NCBI RefSeq assembly: GCF_002079055.1 | Contig: NC_047495.1 | Span: forward strand, 248,001-312,000 | Source of the DNA: Saccharomyces paradoxus | Taxonomy: Eukaryota > Ascomycota > Saccharomycetes > Saccharomycetales > Saccharomycetaceae | DNA length: 64,000 bases | Direction of reading: 5' to 3' | Shown here: piece after piece, positions 20,000 through 29,874 of the stretch | Layout of the letters: the number at the start of each line of letters is the position of its first letter | Position numbering within the stretch: position 1 is the first letter of the stretch | Program-made: the position numbers and the translations under genes | The notes under the pieces: model-generated | What the model saw: only the letters and a program-made list of their open reading frames with translations | What the model was told of the DNA's origin: nothing | Databases searched by the model: none

Positions 20000-21184
20000 T
20001 TATTTTTTGGAGAGTAGTACAGCCTTAGAGGGCCCCTTAAGCTTGATATATACGTCTGTACCCCAACCAAGTAAACTCTGAACGTCAATCTTGCCCCCAA
20101 ATAGTTCTAGATACGTCTTGCACATTGGTAGACCAAAGCCCATACCAGAGACGTTGTTGATTTGCTCACCGGGCAGATCTGTAGACTCACAATCGGTTGA
20201 TTGTTGGGTATGTGTGGAATAAGAGTAGTCGAACATGAGCGCCTCTACCTCAGGTGTGATCCCGCCACCATGGTCCCGAATCCTTAAGTACAACTCGTCG
20301 TCGTCCGGCTTTAAAAGATTGATCTCTATGGGCATGTGTTCCTTACCATGAGCTATCTGAGCTTCAAAAGCGTTCTTGAAAACCTCTGTCATAATATACT
20401 CCACAATGGGCGGAATGCAGGTGAATGTGATGTCCTGTGATGACGGGTGAATAAGAACTGGGGTCCGTTGAGTGTTGAACTTCACAAAGCATATGTCATT
20501 GACGTAATCAGATACGTGCTTGATCAATTGTGCTATAGGGAGGTCCCGATGCAAGATTCCGATCATCTTTTTGTTGGAGTCATCGTTGTTCTGCGCCATC
20601 AACGACAAATAGTGGGTCACAAGCAGCTTCATCGTGATTCTCTCTTTCAAATGAAAATTCAAAAACTGGGAAATTTGAAACTTTGGGTAACACGATTGGA
20701 TTTCCTGAAGACCTTTCGCCAACACTACAATGGCATCCTCGTGGTCGTCCAGCAGTTCCGTAAACTTGGCCTGTATCTTGGGCGGATTGTGCAACTCGTA
20801 CGGGTACGCAACCGATAGCAACGTCTGCAAGCTTTTCAAATACAAGGAGTTGGTCCTCTCGATGTGCGGGTTGATCACCGCATTATACGGTAGTCCCTGA
20901 ATGGCATTCAGCCGTTTACACGTCAATGAAAGCAGCAGGTTGATCGTTTTGATCGTCAGCATGTACTCCTCTCTCTTGGTCAGCGGTGGCCTGTACTGCA
21001 GGAAATACTCGTAGTTCAGGGGCGCTATTGGCTTGCTGGCGTAGTCCTGTATTAGCAGCTCGATGTTAGACCTGATCTTGTAATGCTGTTCGAACGACAG
21101 TTGCGAAAGCAGCTCGTGTGTGGGACGCTGGTGATGTACCGAGCGCATTCCCCCATATTTCCACGCACGCATAATCTTCCACAT
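20000..21184 (-). CDS. PKP1: Mitochondrial pyruvate dehydrogenase kinase
   Basis: Mitochondrial kinase that phosphorylates and inhibits the E1-alpha subunit (Pda1) of pyruvate dehydrogenase, acting with Pkp2. It is 394 residues from MWKIMRAWKYGG, whose basic N-terminus fits a presequence. The GHKL ATPase fold is at the C-terminus: N-box EVFKNAFEAQ near 265, G1-box RDHGGGI near 300 and G2-box GMGFGLP near 345. The C-terminal loop GWGTDVYIKL follows. The frame stays open to 21355, but that extension has no ATG (only GTG), so 21184 is the first usable start. It is divergent from GVP36 with a 230-bp gap. Confidence 0.94.
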   Translation of the reverse strand: MWKIMRAWKYGGMRSVHHQRPTHELLSQLSFEQHYKIRSNIELLIQDYASKPIAPLNYEYFLQYRPPLTKREEYMLTIKTINLLLSLTCKRLNAIQGLPYNAVINPHIERTNSLYLKSLQTLLSVAYPYELHNPPKIQAKFTELLDDHEDAIVVLAKGLQEIQSCYPKFQISQFLNFHLKERITMKLLVTHYLSLMAQNNDDSNKKMIGILHRDLPIAQLIKHVSDYVNDICFVKFNTQRTPVLIHPSSQDITFTCIPPIVEYIMTEVFKNAFEAQIAHGKEHMPIEINLLKPDDDELYLRIRDHGGGITPEVEALMFDYSYSTHTQQSTDCESTDLPGEQINNVSGMGFGLPMCKTYLELFGGKIDVQSLLGWGTDVYIKLKGPSKAVLLSKK

Positions 21185-21414
21185 ACTATCGTGAAGGTAC
21201 CTTGGTATCGTCCTCCTGTTGTGGTCTTTCTTCACTAATGCCCTCCGTTCAATGTCCTGTGCCTCATAACGACAACCGTTTTCCCTTATTACCGTGAGAA
21301 GCGAGCAGTGGATTAATCGGGATGTTGGAAACAAGAAAAGTGCAACCTTCTTCACCTATAACCTGTCTGATTTGGCGGTGGCACAGTAAAATAAGCAACA
21401 AACCATAATCGTCA

Positions 21415-22395
21415 ATGTCGTTTAATGCCTTTGCCAGCTCGTTGAGCAAGAAACTACAGGAAATCTCTACAAGTGTTTCCGAAAAAACCCAGGAATTGCC
21501 CAGCTTGGCGCAATCCACCCAAAGAATGGTCCAGGAGCGTTTGGGCCAGGTGACGGACATCTCCCAATTACCAAGAGAGTACACGGAGTTGGAAGACAAG
21601 GTGGACACCATCAAATTGATTTACAACCACTTCTTGGGAGTGACTGCCATCTACGAAAACGGATCGTACGATTACCCTAAATACATTAACGAGTCTGTCA
21701 ACGAGTTTTCTAGAAGCGTGGCTTCCAAGCTGACGGAATTGACCCATGCTACATCTGCGTCTGAGGCACAGAACATCTTGGTTGCACCAGGTCCTATTAA
21801 GGAGCCCAAGACGTTGAACTATGCCCTCAGTAAAGTGGCCCTGAACTCCAGCGAATGTTTGAACAAGATGTTCCCCACTGAGGAACAACCCTTGGCTGCT
21901 GCTCTCCTGCAATTCAGTGATGTGCAGGCTAAGATTGCTCAGGCTAGAATTCAACAAGACACCTTGATTCAAACTAAATTCAATAAGAATTTGAGGGAAA
22001 GACTTTCTTTTGAAATCGGTAAGGCCGACAAGTGTCGTAAGGATGTCCACTCCATGAGATTAAGATATGACGTAGCAAGAACTAACCTTGCTAACAACAA
22101 GAAGCCAGAAAAGGAAGCTTCCTTGAGAGTCCAAATGGAAACTTTGGAAGATCAGTTTGCTCAAGTCACCGAAGACGCTACTGTGTGCTTGCAAGAGGTT
22201 ATCTCCCACGCTAACTTTAGCGAAGATTTAAAGGAACTGGCCAAGGCTCAAGCCGAGTATTTTGAAACCTCTGCTGGTTTAATGAAAGAATTCCTATCTA
22301 ATTCATTTGCCGAAGAACCCGCAGCAAAGCCTGAGGTTACCGAAGAAGAAAAGCCACAGACTGCTATCTCTATGAATGACGAAGACGACGCTTAA
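21415..22395 (+). CDS. GVP36: BAR-domain protein of Golgi vesicles
   Basis: BAR-domain protein associated with late Golgi vesicles, involved in endocytosis, actin polarity and vacuole shape. It is 326 residues, the S. cerevisiae length, and almost entirely helical. The amphipathic N-terminus MSFNAFASSLSKKLQEISTS is followed by a long coiled-coil BAR region (about 30-285) rich in Glu, Lys and Leu. The tail is acidic (AAKPEVTEEEKP). Codon bias is strong, suggesting good expression. It is divergent from PKP1, and APQ12 follows 214 bp downstream. Confidence 0.95.
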   Translation: MSFNAFASSLSKKLQEISTSVSEKTQELPSLAQSTQRMVQERLGQVTDISQLPREYTELEDKVDTIKLIYNHFLGVTAIYENGSYDYPKYINESVNEFSRSVASKLTELTHATSASEAQNILVAPGPIKEPKTLNYALSKVALNSSECLNKMFPTEEQPLAAALLQFSDVQAKIAQARIQQDTLIQTKFNKNLRERLSFEIGKADKCRKDVHSMRLRYDVARTNLANNKKPEKEASLRVQMETLEDQFAQVTEDATVCLQEVISHANFSEDLKELAKAQAEYFETSAGLMKEFLSNSFAEEPAAKPEVTEEEKPQTAISMNDEDDA

Positions 22396-22415
22396 TAGGC
22401 GCCCGGTTTTTGTCC

Positions 22416-22435
22416 ATATATATATATATATATAT
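22416..22435. repeat. AT dinucleotide microsatellite
   Basis: Uninterrupted (AT)10 tract in the GVP36 3' flank, 20 bp after the stop codon. It is likely part of the polyadenylation efficiency signal and likely polymorphic. Confidence 0.8.
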
Positions 22436-22609
22436 TTACTTAATACAATATCATATTCTCTATTATAGTACAAATATTATCGTTTATTGCTGGCTTTTGT
22501 TGTGAATATTATTTGTAAAGAAAATATAGTCACTGGAAGAAAAAAAAAGCTACAGAAAAATATTTCGTAGCTGCAATGCTCACCAAAGGGTAAAGTAAAC
22601 AACTCAAGA

Positions 22610-23026
22610 ATGGACGCTACCCAACCGCAATACGAACTATCCGTAGTCACACAATGCTTGAAGTCTACCATTGACATCATCCAATGGTTAATTCCTGCTA
22701 TTACCAAGTTCAGCCAATCACACCCTTTGGTCTTTCAACTATCGTTTATTTTCTTCACAGTTTATGTCTTTTACAAGTTGTTGATGAATTTGATTACTCT
22801 AGTCAAGAGGTTCCTGTATTTTGCGCTGGTAGTAACATGCATCGGCATTTATATGCGTGGTTCGCAGCAGTTTTTGACTGTGGACTTATTGAATTTCTAC
22901 AACTTCGTCATGTCCAACAGGTACTACGCATTTAAAATTTACACCCTATTTATTAGTGCCCTTGAAAGGGAAATCAACGCTGTTTATCATCTGGCTCAGA
23001 TGAAAATAGAGCAATTGCTCAAATAG
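22610..23026 (+). CDS. APQ12: Nuclear envelope/ER membrane homeostasis protein Apq12
   Basis: Small ER and nuclear-envelope protein needed for nuclear pore assembly, mRNA export and membrane fluidity, acting with Brr6 and Brl1. It is 138 residues, as in S. cerevisiae. Two hydrophobic segments are seen at about 44-62 and 68-84, flanking short basic residues (LVKRFLYF). An amphipathic stretch follows, and the C-terminus has several charged residues (ALEREINAVYHLAQMKIEQLL). It sits in line with GVP36 and TED1. Confidence 0.93.
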   Translation: MDATQPQYELSVVTQCLKSTIDIIQWLIPAITKFSQSHPLVFQLSFIFFTVYVFYKLLMNLITLVKRFLYFALVVTCIGIYMRGSQQFLTVDLLNFYNFVMSNRYYAFKIYTLFISALEREINAVYHLAQMKIEQLLK

Positions 23027-23314
23027 AGCGAAATGCCTCTGCTTATTTGGCGCACTTTAAAATAATTATATATCTTAATTTCTAAATATTCATATAGATA
23101 AAAAAAATATTGTTTTGCTAAATTCTCTCTGCTGGCCACATTAAATTATTGAGCTATTTTTGGAAGTTTGCATTTTCCAAAATATTTACTACAATTGTAA
23201 CTTGGGTTCTGAAGTTTGAAGAAAAATTGCAAACAAAGTCATTACAAGCGATTTATCCGGTCGCGATTAAGGAACCAAAAACTACAACAGCAGCATTGTA
23301 CCAAGAACCCCAAG

Positions 23315-24736
23315 ATGCTAAGGTGTGCAGTCAAGAGGTTTGCATATTTTGCCACCTTCCTTACTATCGTGGCTAATATTTACATTTATACTTACCCATC
23401 TTTCCATCCAGAACAGTGTTCATGGAGTTGCTCTAACAAAAACGCCCTATTACAGAAAGATTTGACTCTTTCGGACAAAGTGAAGAGATACTTCAGCGAT
23501 GTTCGAGAACAATGGGGTGGTAACCATGCCTTTGCTGATAACGATAAGGATATTCATATTTTGGCCTTTGGTGACCCTCAAATAAAGGGCATCTGGCCAA
23601 AGACTCCATATGTTTCCCGATTAGATACATACGGTAATGACTATTACCTTGGCCACATCTATGATATGATGCAGCAAAGACTGAATCCTCAGGTGGTGAC
23701 TGTTATGGGTGATCTTTTCTCCAGTCAATGGATCGGTGATTCGGAATTCCATAATAGAACAAAAAGATACATTAGTAGGATCTTCAAAAGAGACCCCACT
23801 TCTATTGAAAAGGTCAAACAACAAAATCTCGATGAGCAAGGTCAATATAAGGCGAATTGGCCTGAATGGGGAGACCGTTTCAATGAAATTCTAAATAGCG
23901 TCAAGGAAAACGAGACTGAAAATTCAGAACTATCATTTGGATTTGGTTATGAAAATATCCACTCATGGAATCCGGACTTAGAAGACTTTTTAATCATCAA
24001 CATCACAGGTAATCATGATGTAGGTTACTCAGGTGACGCGACTTATCAACATATGACAAGGTTCCACGACCTTTTCGGCAAGGATAATTATTGGATTGAA
24101 TATGAAACCAACACTACACATCCTTGGAGGATTGTAGTATTGAATGACCTTTTACTTGAAGGTCCCGCTCTACAACCAGAATTTGTCGAGGCAACTTGGA
24201 TCTTTTTGAACCAACTAAATGAACGTAAATTTAACGGTAGTACTGTTCTGTTGACTCACGTTCCATTTTACAAGCGTGAAGGTCTGTGCGTTGATGGACC
24301 AGATACTAGGTTTTATCCAGATACCCACGCACCAGAATCATACAAAGCTGGGCTTTTGAGATCCCAAAATCATTTAAGTGAATCCGTCTCAAATCGAGTT
24401 TTGAATATGATATTTGAAAATGGGAAGCCAGGTATCATATTAACAGGTCATGACCACGAGGGCTGCGAAACAGTTTATAATAAAAGGTCTTCGTCTGCTT
24501 GGGAGGCCACTAGAAATATCGAAAGTGACGTTTTCGTCAAGGAAATCACAGTTAAGTCGATGATGGGTGAATTCAATGGGAACACCGGTTTGATTACGGG
24601 TCACTTCAATACAGACTCAATGACTTGGGAGTGGACTTTCAGTTTATGCCCATTTGCCATTCAACATGTTTGGTGGTTCGCTAAAGTGTCCCTGCTCATC
24701 ACCATATTTACCTGGTCCTCGCTACTTTTTGTCTAG
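23315..24736 (+). CDS. TED1: GPI-anchor remodelling phosphoesterase Ted1
   Basis: ER metallophosphoesterase (PGAP5/MPPE1 type) that removes ethanolamine phosphate from the second mannose of GPI anchors, enabling export with Emp24/Erv25. It is 473 residues from MLRCAVKRF. The N-terminal membrane segment is at about 8-26. Metal-binding motifs in order are GDPQIKG (~86), GDLFSSQW (~133), TGNHDVGY (~230), LTHVPFY (~312) and TGHDHEG (~378). The C-terminal membrane segment is at ~450-472. An upstream in-frame region of 33 codons is open but lies in the leader; 23315 gives the S. cerevisiae length. Confidence 0.95.
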   Translation: MLRCAVKRFAYFATFLTIVANIYIYTYPSFHPEQCSWSCSNKNALLQKDLTLSDKVKRYFSDVREQWGGNHAFADNDKDIHILAFGDPQIKGIWPKTPYVSRLDTYGNDYYLGHIYDMMQQRLNPQVVTVMGDLFSSQWIGDSEFHNRTKRYISRIFKRDPTSIEKVKQQNLDEQGQYKANWPEWGDRFNEILNSVKENETENSELSFGFGYENIHSWNPDLEDFLIINITGNHDVGYSGDATYQHMTRFHDLFGKDNYWIEYETNTTHPWRIVVLNDLLLEGPALQPEFVEATWIFLNQLNERKFNGSTVLLTHVPFYKREGLCVDGPDTRFYPDTHAPESYKAGLLRSQNHLSESVSNRVLNMIFENGKPGIILTGHDHEGCETVYNKRSSSAWEATRNIESDVFVKEITVKSMMGEFNGNTGLITGHFNTDSMTWEWTFSLCPFAIQHVWWFAKVSLLITIFTWSSLLFV

Positions 24737-25020
24737 ACGAAAAGAGTAAAGAAGAAGAAAACTCGTGTATAGAAGTTTATATCAAATGTGTACATATATA
24801 TGTGCATACAGGTCTTCAAATTGCTTACGTTTCATAACCATTGATGTCAGGTTTTTTTCCGACACACTAAGTTATTCATCATAATACCTTAGATTGTAAA
24901 ATGTTTACTTGACTACTTTAAATTAACTATAAATAAAATTAAAAATCAAACTATACTGCCATAAGCACTGATTGTTGTTATTTTTTTTTCTAAGGGTTGC
25001 GTATTCTTCTTATGCTATTA

Positions 25021-27537
25021 TCATACACCTATTTTTCCCTGTCTCAATTGTTTCAAGAGTTGTTTGCCATGAGAAATTTGTTGTTTTTGTTGTTCTAAAG
25101 TTACATTACTCTGATCATTATCATTGTTATTATCAACATTCATATCACGGACCTCAGACGCTGTATGGACGGGTGGCTGCAAAAATGAATAATCTAGTCT
25201 GAAGTTAATTTTATCAATGACCGTCCAATCGTCCAGTTTGAAAATTTTATAATCGCCAACTTCACAAATTTCATTGAAAAACTTGACCTCCCCTTGTCTT
25301 AAAAACCACATTGTGCCATCTTTTGAAACTTTCCAATCCCTTTCATTTAGAATCTTGTATGCAATCTCTCTTTCTAGAGGTGTGATAGCAAAATAATAGT
25401 TATAAAATAACGAAAACATTTCTAAAGTTCTAAAGTTTTCTAAAATTTTGGCATAAACCGTCGATGGCTCTTCCCTTAGTCTTTCTGAACCTATGATAAC
25501 ATCACGCAATGAACAACGCATCACGTCCCACTGCTGAGTAGACCTGAATGCATCCAGAGGGGAAGGTGGATTAACACCTTGCGGTACTTCGACCAGCCTG
25601 GAAATGTCGCACATATCGCGAGACCTCTTGTACGTTATTCTCGATTCAATCTGACTATTATAAAGTTCAGAGCTCATTATGAACTCTTGTACACCGCTTG
25701 GTAAAAGCAAAGTTTCAAAATCACTTACGAAATCCTTTTTAATTTCATTTGTCTTGGCTTCCCTCTGTTCTAAACTTAAATATTTCGATGTGCTTTGTTG
25801 CTCTTCATCCTCTGGTTCCGTCTCTGAATCCCTATCAGATTCAAAATCGTCATCGAATACTCCAAAATTTGGCACTTGCAGCTCATCACCTTCTGTTGGT
25901 GATTCTTCCTCCTTTTGTTCCATAGCCTTTTTACTCGTATTATCAGGCCCATTTTGGTTTACCGTAGTAGTAACTTCATGCTCAGGCTTTGTATTTGTAG
26001 CCAAAGAAACTAAGGGATGATGTGAAGAACTCATATTTCTATAGAAGGCTTGATTGTTTTGATGCACAGCTGCCGCCCCAGCAGCCAGGACAGCAGCCGC
26101 AGTGGCTGCTGAAGAAGATGATGCGCCGGTATTGTCAGGTTGTAAAGATAAGGATGAAGTAGATATTTTAGGTGTATTCAATGCACTACCAATCCTGCTG
26201 TTGGCATTGGATGATGTTGTGGTGGCAGCAGCGGTTGTTGGAGTCTTTGTTGAGGTATTGGAAATGGTAGACGATGCAGAAGTGATCTTTCTATCTTTTT
26301 CTACTGCTTGTGATGCAGCAACAGCCCATTTTAATTCACCAGCAGGTTTCGCTGGAAGAGTAGCAGGTTTCAATGTAGTGGCGCCAGTATTACCATTTGG
26401 AGTCTGATGAATATGTGTATGTACATTTGTTGGAGTTTCCGGTGTGGACGAATTTGGAGATTTTTGCAATGACGGAAGTAGATTATCAGCGCTAGGCCTG
26501 GGACTCTTTATAGAAGAAGCTTTAGTAGCCTCCTCTGGCTTTACCCCATTATGGATGGGGGAAGCTGAGGCACTTCTTTCTGTTTCCTTAGAAACATCCG
26601 CAATGGGAATGACAGGTGACGGTGTAGAAGAAGGACCAGGAGCGGATATAGCTGAGCCCGTTGCATTTTTTGCCGCAAGCTTAGCAGCTTTTTTAGCTTC
26701 CCTCTCCAATTTTCTTTGCTCCTTTTTGGAAAGTTTTGATATGTCCTGTAGGGATTCATTAGCATCCGATGTGTTGTTATCTTCAGCATTTTGTGAGGCA
26801 AAATACTGGGCCACTTCATGAGCAATGGCTTCGTTGCTCTGTAAATTCAAACCATCATAAATAGTTTCATCCTCTACGAAATCAGGATCCTGGTTCGACT
26901 CCACAAAGTAGTTTATATCGTCCTGTACATTCTTAACATCTTGGGGGTCTAATTCCTCATTGGCTAATAATCTCAGAGCCAATTCCATTTGTTGTTGATG
27001 CCACCTATACCTCGCTTGAAAACGCTTATATTGTTCCTTTTTTTCATCATTCGTCGTAGAGGACGTTTTCTTCTTTTTATTAAGAAGTAATAGTTTGTCA
27101 ATTTCCACCTGTAGAGAATCGTATTGCCTCTCCAGCTCATCAATCATCTGAGATAGGTACTCAGATATATCCCTTCTTTCCCTTTCTTGTGGGTCTAAAG
27201 TCTCTGATTTTTTCAGGCTGATATTAGAATATGCTTTTTCTTTAGACGCCTTTTCCACGGCCTTATATTTCTCCATTGCTATCTCTACAGACCTTCTGTA
27301 ATCCAGAAGAGAATCTTTATCCTTAATATCGGGCGAGCTTTGCCATGATTTGATCTGTTCCCTCAGCCTTTGCAGTTTCTTAACTTCTCTTTTTAAATCC
27401 GACTCTAGCTTGTCCTTTTGGGAAGGATTGTTCGTACATGATTCATGTCTTTCGTAATAGCTATTGAAGATTTCTAAACCTTCATTGATTTTTTTAAAGA
27501 CCCTATCGACCTCCTGCTGTAATTTTCTATGAGCCAT
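25021..27537 (-). CDS. NOT3: CCR4-NOT complex subunit Not3
   Basis: Subunit of the CCR4-NOT deadenylase complex, acting in mRNA decay and transcription control in cytosol and nucleus. It is 838 residues, two more than the S. cerevisiae protein as I recall it. The N-terminal Not3/5 domain is a helical coiled coil at 1-240 (AHRKLQQEVDRVFKKINEGL). The middle 260-560 is Ala/Ser/Thr/Asn-rich and disordered with an Ala-rich run (AAATAAAVLAAGAAAVHQN). The C-terminal NOT-box is at about 650-790, containing ITPLEREIAYKILNERDW and MWFLRQGEVKFFNEI. The paralogue is NOT5; synteny supports NOT3. It is convergent with TED1. Confidence 0.95.
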   Translation of the reverse strand: MAHRKLQQEVDRVFKKINEGLEIFNSYYERHESCTNNPSQKDKLESDLKREVKKLQRLREQIKSWQSSPDIKDKDSLLDYRRSVEIAMEKYKAVEKASKEKAYSNISLKKSETLDPQERERRDISEYLSQMIDELERQYDSLQVEIDKLLLLNKKKKTSSTTNDEKKEQYKRFQARYRWHQQQMELALRLLANEELDPQDVKNVQDDINYFVESNQDPDFVEDETIYDGLNLQSNEAIAHEVAQYFASQNAEDNNTSDANESLQDISKLSKKEQRKLEREAKKAAKLAAKNATGSAISAPGPSSTPSPVIPIADVSKETERSASASPIHNGVKPEEATKASSIKSPRPSADNLLPSLQKSPNSSTPETPTNVHTHIHQTPNGNTGATTLKPATLPAKPAGELKWAVAASQAVEKDRKITSASSTISNTSTKTPTTAAATTTSSNANSRIGSALNTPKISTSSLSLQPDNTGASSSSAATAAAVLAAGAAAVHQNNQAFYRNMSSSHHPLVSLATNTKPEHEVTTTVNQNGPDNTSKKAMEQKEEESPTEGDELQVPNFGVFDDDFESDRDSETEPEDEEQQSTSKYLSLEQREAKTNEIKKDFVSDFETLLLPSGVQEFIMSSELYNSQIESRITYKRSRDMCDISRLVEVPQGVNPPSPLDAFRSTQQWDVMRCSLRDVIIGSERLREEPSTVYAKILENFRTLEMFSLFYNYYFAITPLEREIAYKILNERDWKVSKDGTMWFLRQGEVKFFNEICEVGDYKIFKLDDWTVIDKINFRLDYSFLQPPVHTASEVRDMNVDNNNDNDQSNVTLEQQKQQISHGKQLLKQLRQGKIGV

Positions 27538-27915
27538 GTCGATCGACTAAACATACAACTGAATCTCCAAAAATCTGATTTTGAAAATGAATAAATAAAT
27601 GTGCTGAGAATTATAGCTTTCAATTCTTGCCTTGACACAATGAGACTTCTTGTTAAAGTCAAACCAGAAAGAGATGAACAAAAAAAGTTCGAAATATCAA
27701 CAAAATGCCGTAGTCTAAAAGTAGTAATAAAGTTTTTTAATAACTTTACAAGCGCCTTAGTCAAATTATTGATCTATGGACCGGTAGCTTTTGGAACTTA
27801 CCTACAGCTGAAAGTGAAATATGCTACTATTACATAAAATCAAGGTATCTTTCACAAGTTTTTCACTCAGCGAAAATTGCGAGACTACTCGTGGAAGGTG
27901 ACGATAATATGATGT
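27538..27915. other. NOT3 promoter and PRM2 3' flank
   Basis: Both flanking genes are on the minus strand, so this holds the NOT3 promoter. A plus-strand open frame of 78 codons (27601-27837) begins only at GTG and matches nothing I know. No factor site was recognised. Confidence 0.45.
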
Positions 27916-29874
27916 TTACAACTTTAGTATTATAAATATAAGCATGTGGTGGAACAATATAGTCAGACAAGTTACTAAAAGCCCCCACTTGTAAACAGAG
28001 TTTAGCGGGTTTACCTTTTTTTGCTTTTGGTTCTTTACTTGTCGTTTTGCCAACGAAGACAATGTTGCCACCGGTGCGTTGATTATATTAAATCTTTGAT
28101 TGATTATTCCATTTTTTTTAATATCCAGTGCAAATGAAGCGTTCGTATTGGTAGCTTCATGTATCGGTAGTGAATACTGATTCAGGAACTCATTAACCGA
28201 ATCGGCGCCCAAAAGAGGGACAATCTGCGGGTCTATTTCCTGCCAATTTCGAGAATTTCTATTAAGATATTTCTCAAATTGAGTGTTTGTGTCGTTTACC
28301 CAAAGACTTAGGATGTCCGCTGACTGAACTTTCAGATTGGAATTAGTCTGAAGAGTTGAATTTGCCGGAATCAACCTTTCATTTACTTCTATTTGGAAAT
28401 TTTCGCACAATAATGATATGTTATCATCGATAAGGCCTTCTATCACAGTTGTTATATTTGCGTCTGTCCAAGCTTCCCTCTTGTAGAGTGGGGGTCCCGC
28501 TCTTTTGTCGAATGTAGGCAAATTGGGTACTTCAAAATTTGTTAGTCGTGTCACAATTTGCCAATGAACTAATAACATCAACAAACCAAATAGCCACAGG
28601 TGAACCCCATTTGAAATTATCCACCAGTTACAGTAAAAGAGTTTGGATTGTTTGGCTTTTTTGTCATCAAATTTTTCGGGTTCTCTTTTCAACATTTTTT
28701 GATTTATAAGTTTTGTTAATTGGTAAGGAATTGGATAAAGTACACTGAGGTTCAAAGTGGTCATTAAGCTTTTCACAGTTTTATTGTATTGGGTGAAATT
28801 GGTTTGTCCTGTCAAATCATTAATCTGAGACATAGCGAGGTTTACCTGCTGGTTTTCCAGCTGAAACAGAATCCTTTCGATTATCATTAATGAAACTACA
28901 AATGCAAAGTACATGACTGTGAAAATCACTGTCATTTTCTGACATCTACGGAAAACGTGATTTTTCACTACACTCAATGAACTGTTCTCGTCTTTATTTG
29001 TTTTCAGAGACCGTTTAATAATTGAGGTAGATGATATAGCCTTGGTACTCTTCCCAGAAAAAGTGGAAATTTCATTCTGTAAGTTTGTTGTAAAATTCCT
29101 TTTTAATTGAAGCCATTCGGTGGAATTTTGCAGGAAACCCAAGTTTAAGGTACTAGAAGTATTCAACTGAGTAGAGAAATCAGTGATAGTGCCATTGAAT
29201 TCCTGCAATAATTTCAATTTCTTGGAGTAGTTCTCGAAAATACTGTCAAACATGGAATAATTTAGCAATAGATTTGACGCCATTTGCGAAACAGAATCCT
29301 TATCGATAGTCATTGCGTCTTCTGATATTTCATTCCATGTATCATTTATCAGTTGGGATTTTGTGAATAGTTCGTTGAAGATTGTGTTATTTACTTCAAG
29401 AACATCTTTTGTGGATTTAGTTTCCAAACTTATTTGATCGGTGATAAGTTTTTGTTTGTTATCCAATACATTATCTGTGTATGACTTGAACTTTTCCTGC
29501 ATATCCGTACCTACTGTAGATGCAATACTTTGTAGTTTGCTTTCAAAATACTGATCAATTGTGCTATCGATGAATGTGTTATTTAAAGAGTAAGCACTTG
29601 CAGAATATGTGGCTTGTTGTGTTGTGACCGCAGTCGTCGTGGCAGTCGTGGTGGCTGTTATCATGGCTGTAGAAATAGATACGAGAGCTGAGACGGTATC
29701 ATTTTGTTTGATCTGTGTGTGAAATGTCTTTGCCATTGTACCGTCAATTACTGAAAAGGTGCCCCAAATAGTTAAAATAACAGAAGTGAAGAATATAAGC
29801 AATAGGGGATGGAAAACACAATTAAGAAACCTCTGTGGAAGTGATAAAGGTTTGATTATGTATATATCGTTCAT
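27916..29874 (-). CDS. PRM2: Pheromone-regulated membrane protein Prm2
   Basis: Pheromone-induced multi-spanning membrane protein that helps nuclear fusion (karyogamy) after mating, with inner nuclear envelope functions reported for S. cerevisiae. It is 652 residues, slightly shorter than the S. cerevisiae protein as I recall it. Membrane segments are at about 20-42, 310-332, 418-440 and 630-651. The long loops are rich in Asn, Ser and Thr with many N-x-S/T sites and coiled-coil-like patches at 100-290. Two perfect pheromone response elements lie upstream. It is divergent from CST6. Confidence 0.93.
   Translation of the reverse strand: MNDIYIIKPLSLPQRFLNCVFHPLLLIFFTSVILTIWGTFSVIDGTMAKTFHTQIKQNDTVSALVSISTAMITATTTATTTAVTTQQATYSASAYSLNNTFIDSTIDQYFESKLQSIASTVGTDMQEKFKSYTDNVLDNKQKLITDQISLETKSTKDVLEVNNTIFNELFTKSQLINDTWNEISEDAMTIDKDSVSQMASNLLLNYSMFDSIFENYSKKLKLLQEFNGTITDFSTQLNTSSTLNLGFLQNSTEWLQLKRNFTTNLQNEISTFSGKSTKAISSTSIIKRSLKTNKDENSSLSVVKNHVFRRCQKMTVIFTVMYFAFVVSLMIIERILFQLENQQVNLAMSQINDLTGQTNFTQYNKTVKSLMTTLNLSVLYPIPYQLTKLINQKMLKREPEKFDDKKAKQSKLFYCNWWIISNGVHLWLFGLLMLLVHWQIVTRLTNFEVPNLPTFDKRAGPPLYKREAWTDANITTVIEGLIDDNISLLCENFQIEVNERLIPANSTLQTNSNLKVQSADILSLWVNDTNTQFEKYLNRNSRNWQEIDPQIVPLLGADSVNEFLNQYSLPIHEATNTNASFALDIKKNGIINQRFNIINAPVATLSSLAKRQVKNQKQKKVNPLNSVYKWGLLVTCLTILFHHMLIFIILKL

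Noticed and set aside
21185-21355. 57-codon upstream extension of PKP1
   Set aside because: Its first codon is GTG and it has no ATG; the first ATG at 21184 gives the family length.
21568-22050. 160-codon open frame antisense to GVP36
   Set aside because: Shadow of the strongly codon-biased GVP36; no independent support.
27601-27837. 78-codon plus-strand frame between NOT3 and PRM2
   Set aside because: It starts at GTG, falls in the NOT3 promoter, and has no recognisable domain.
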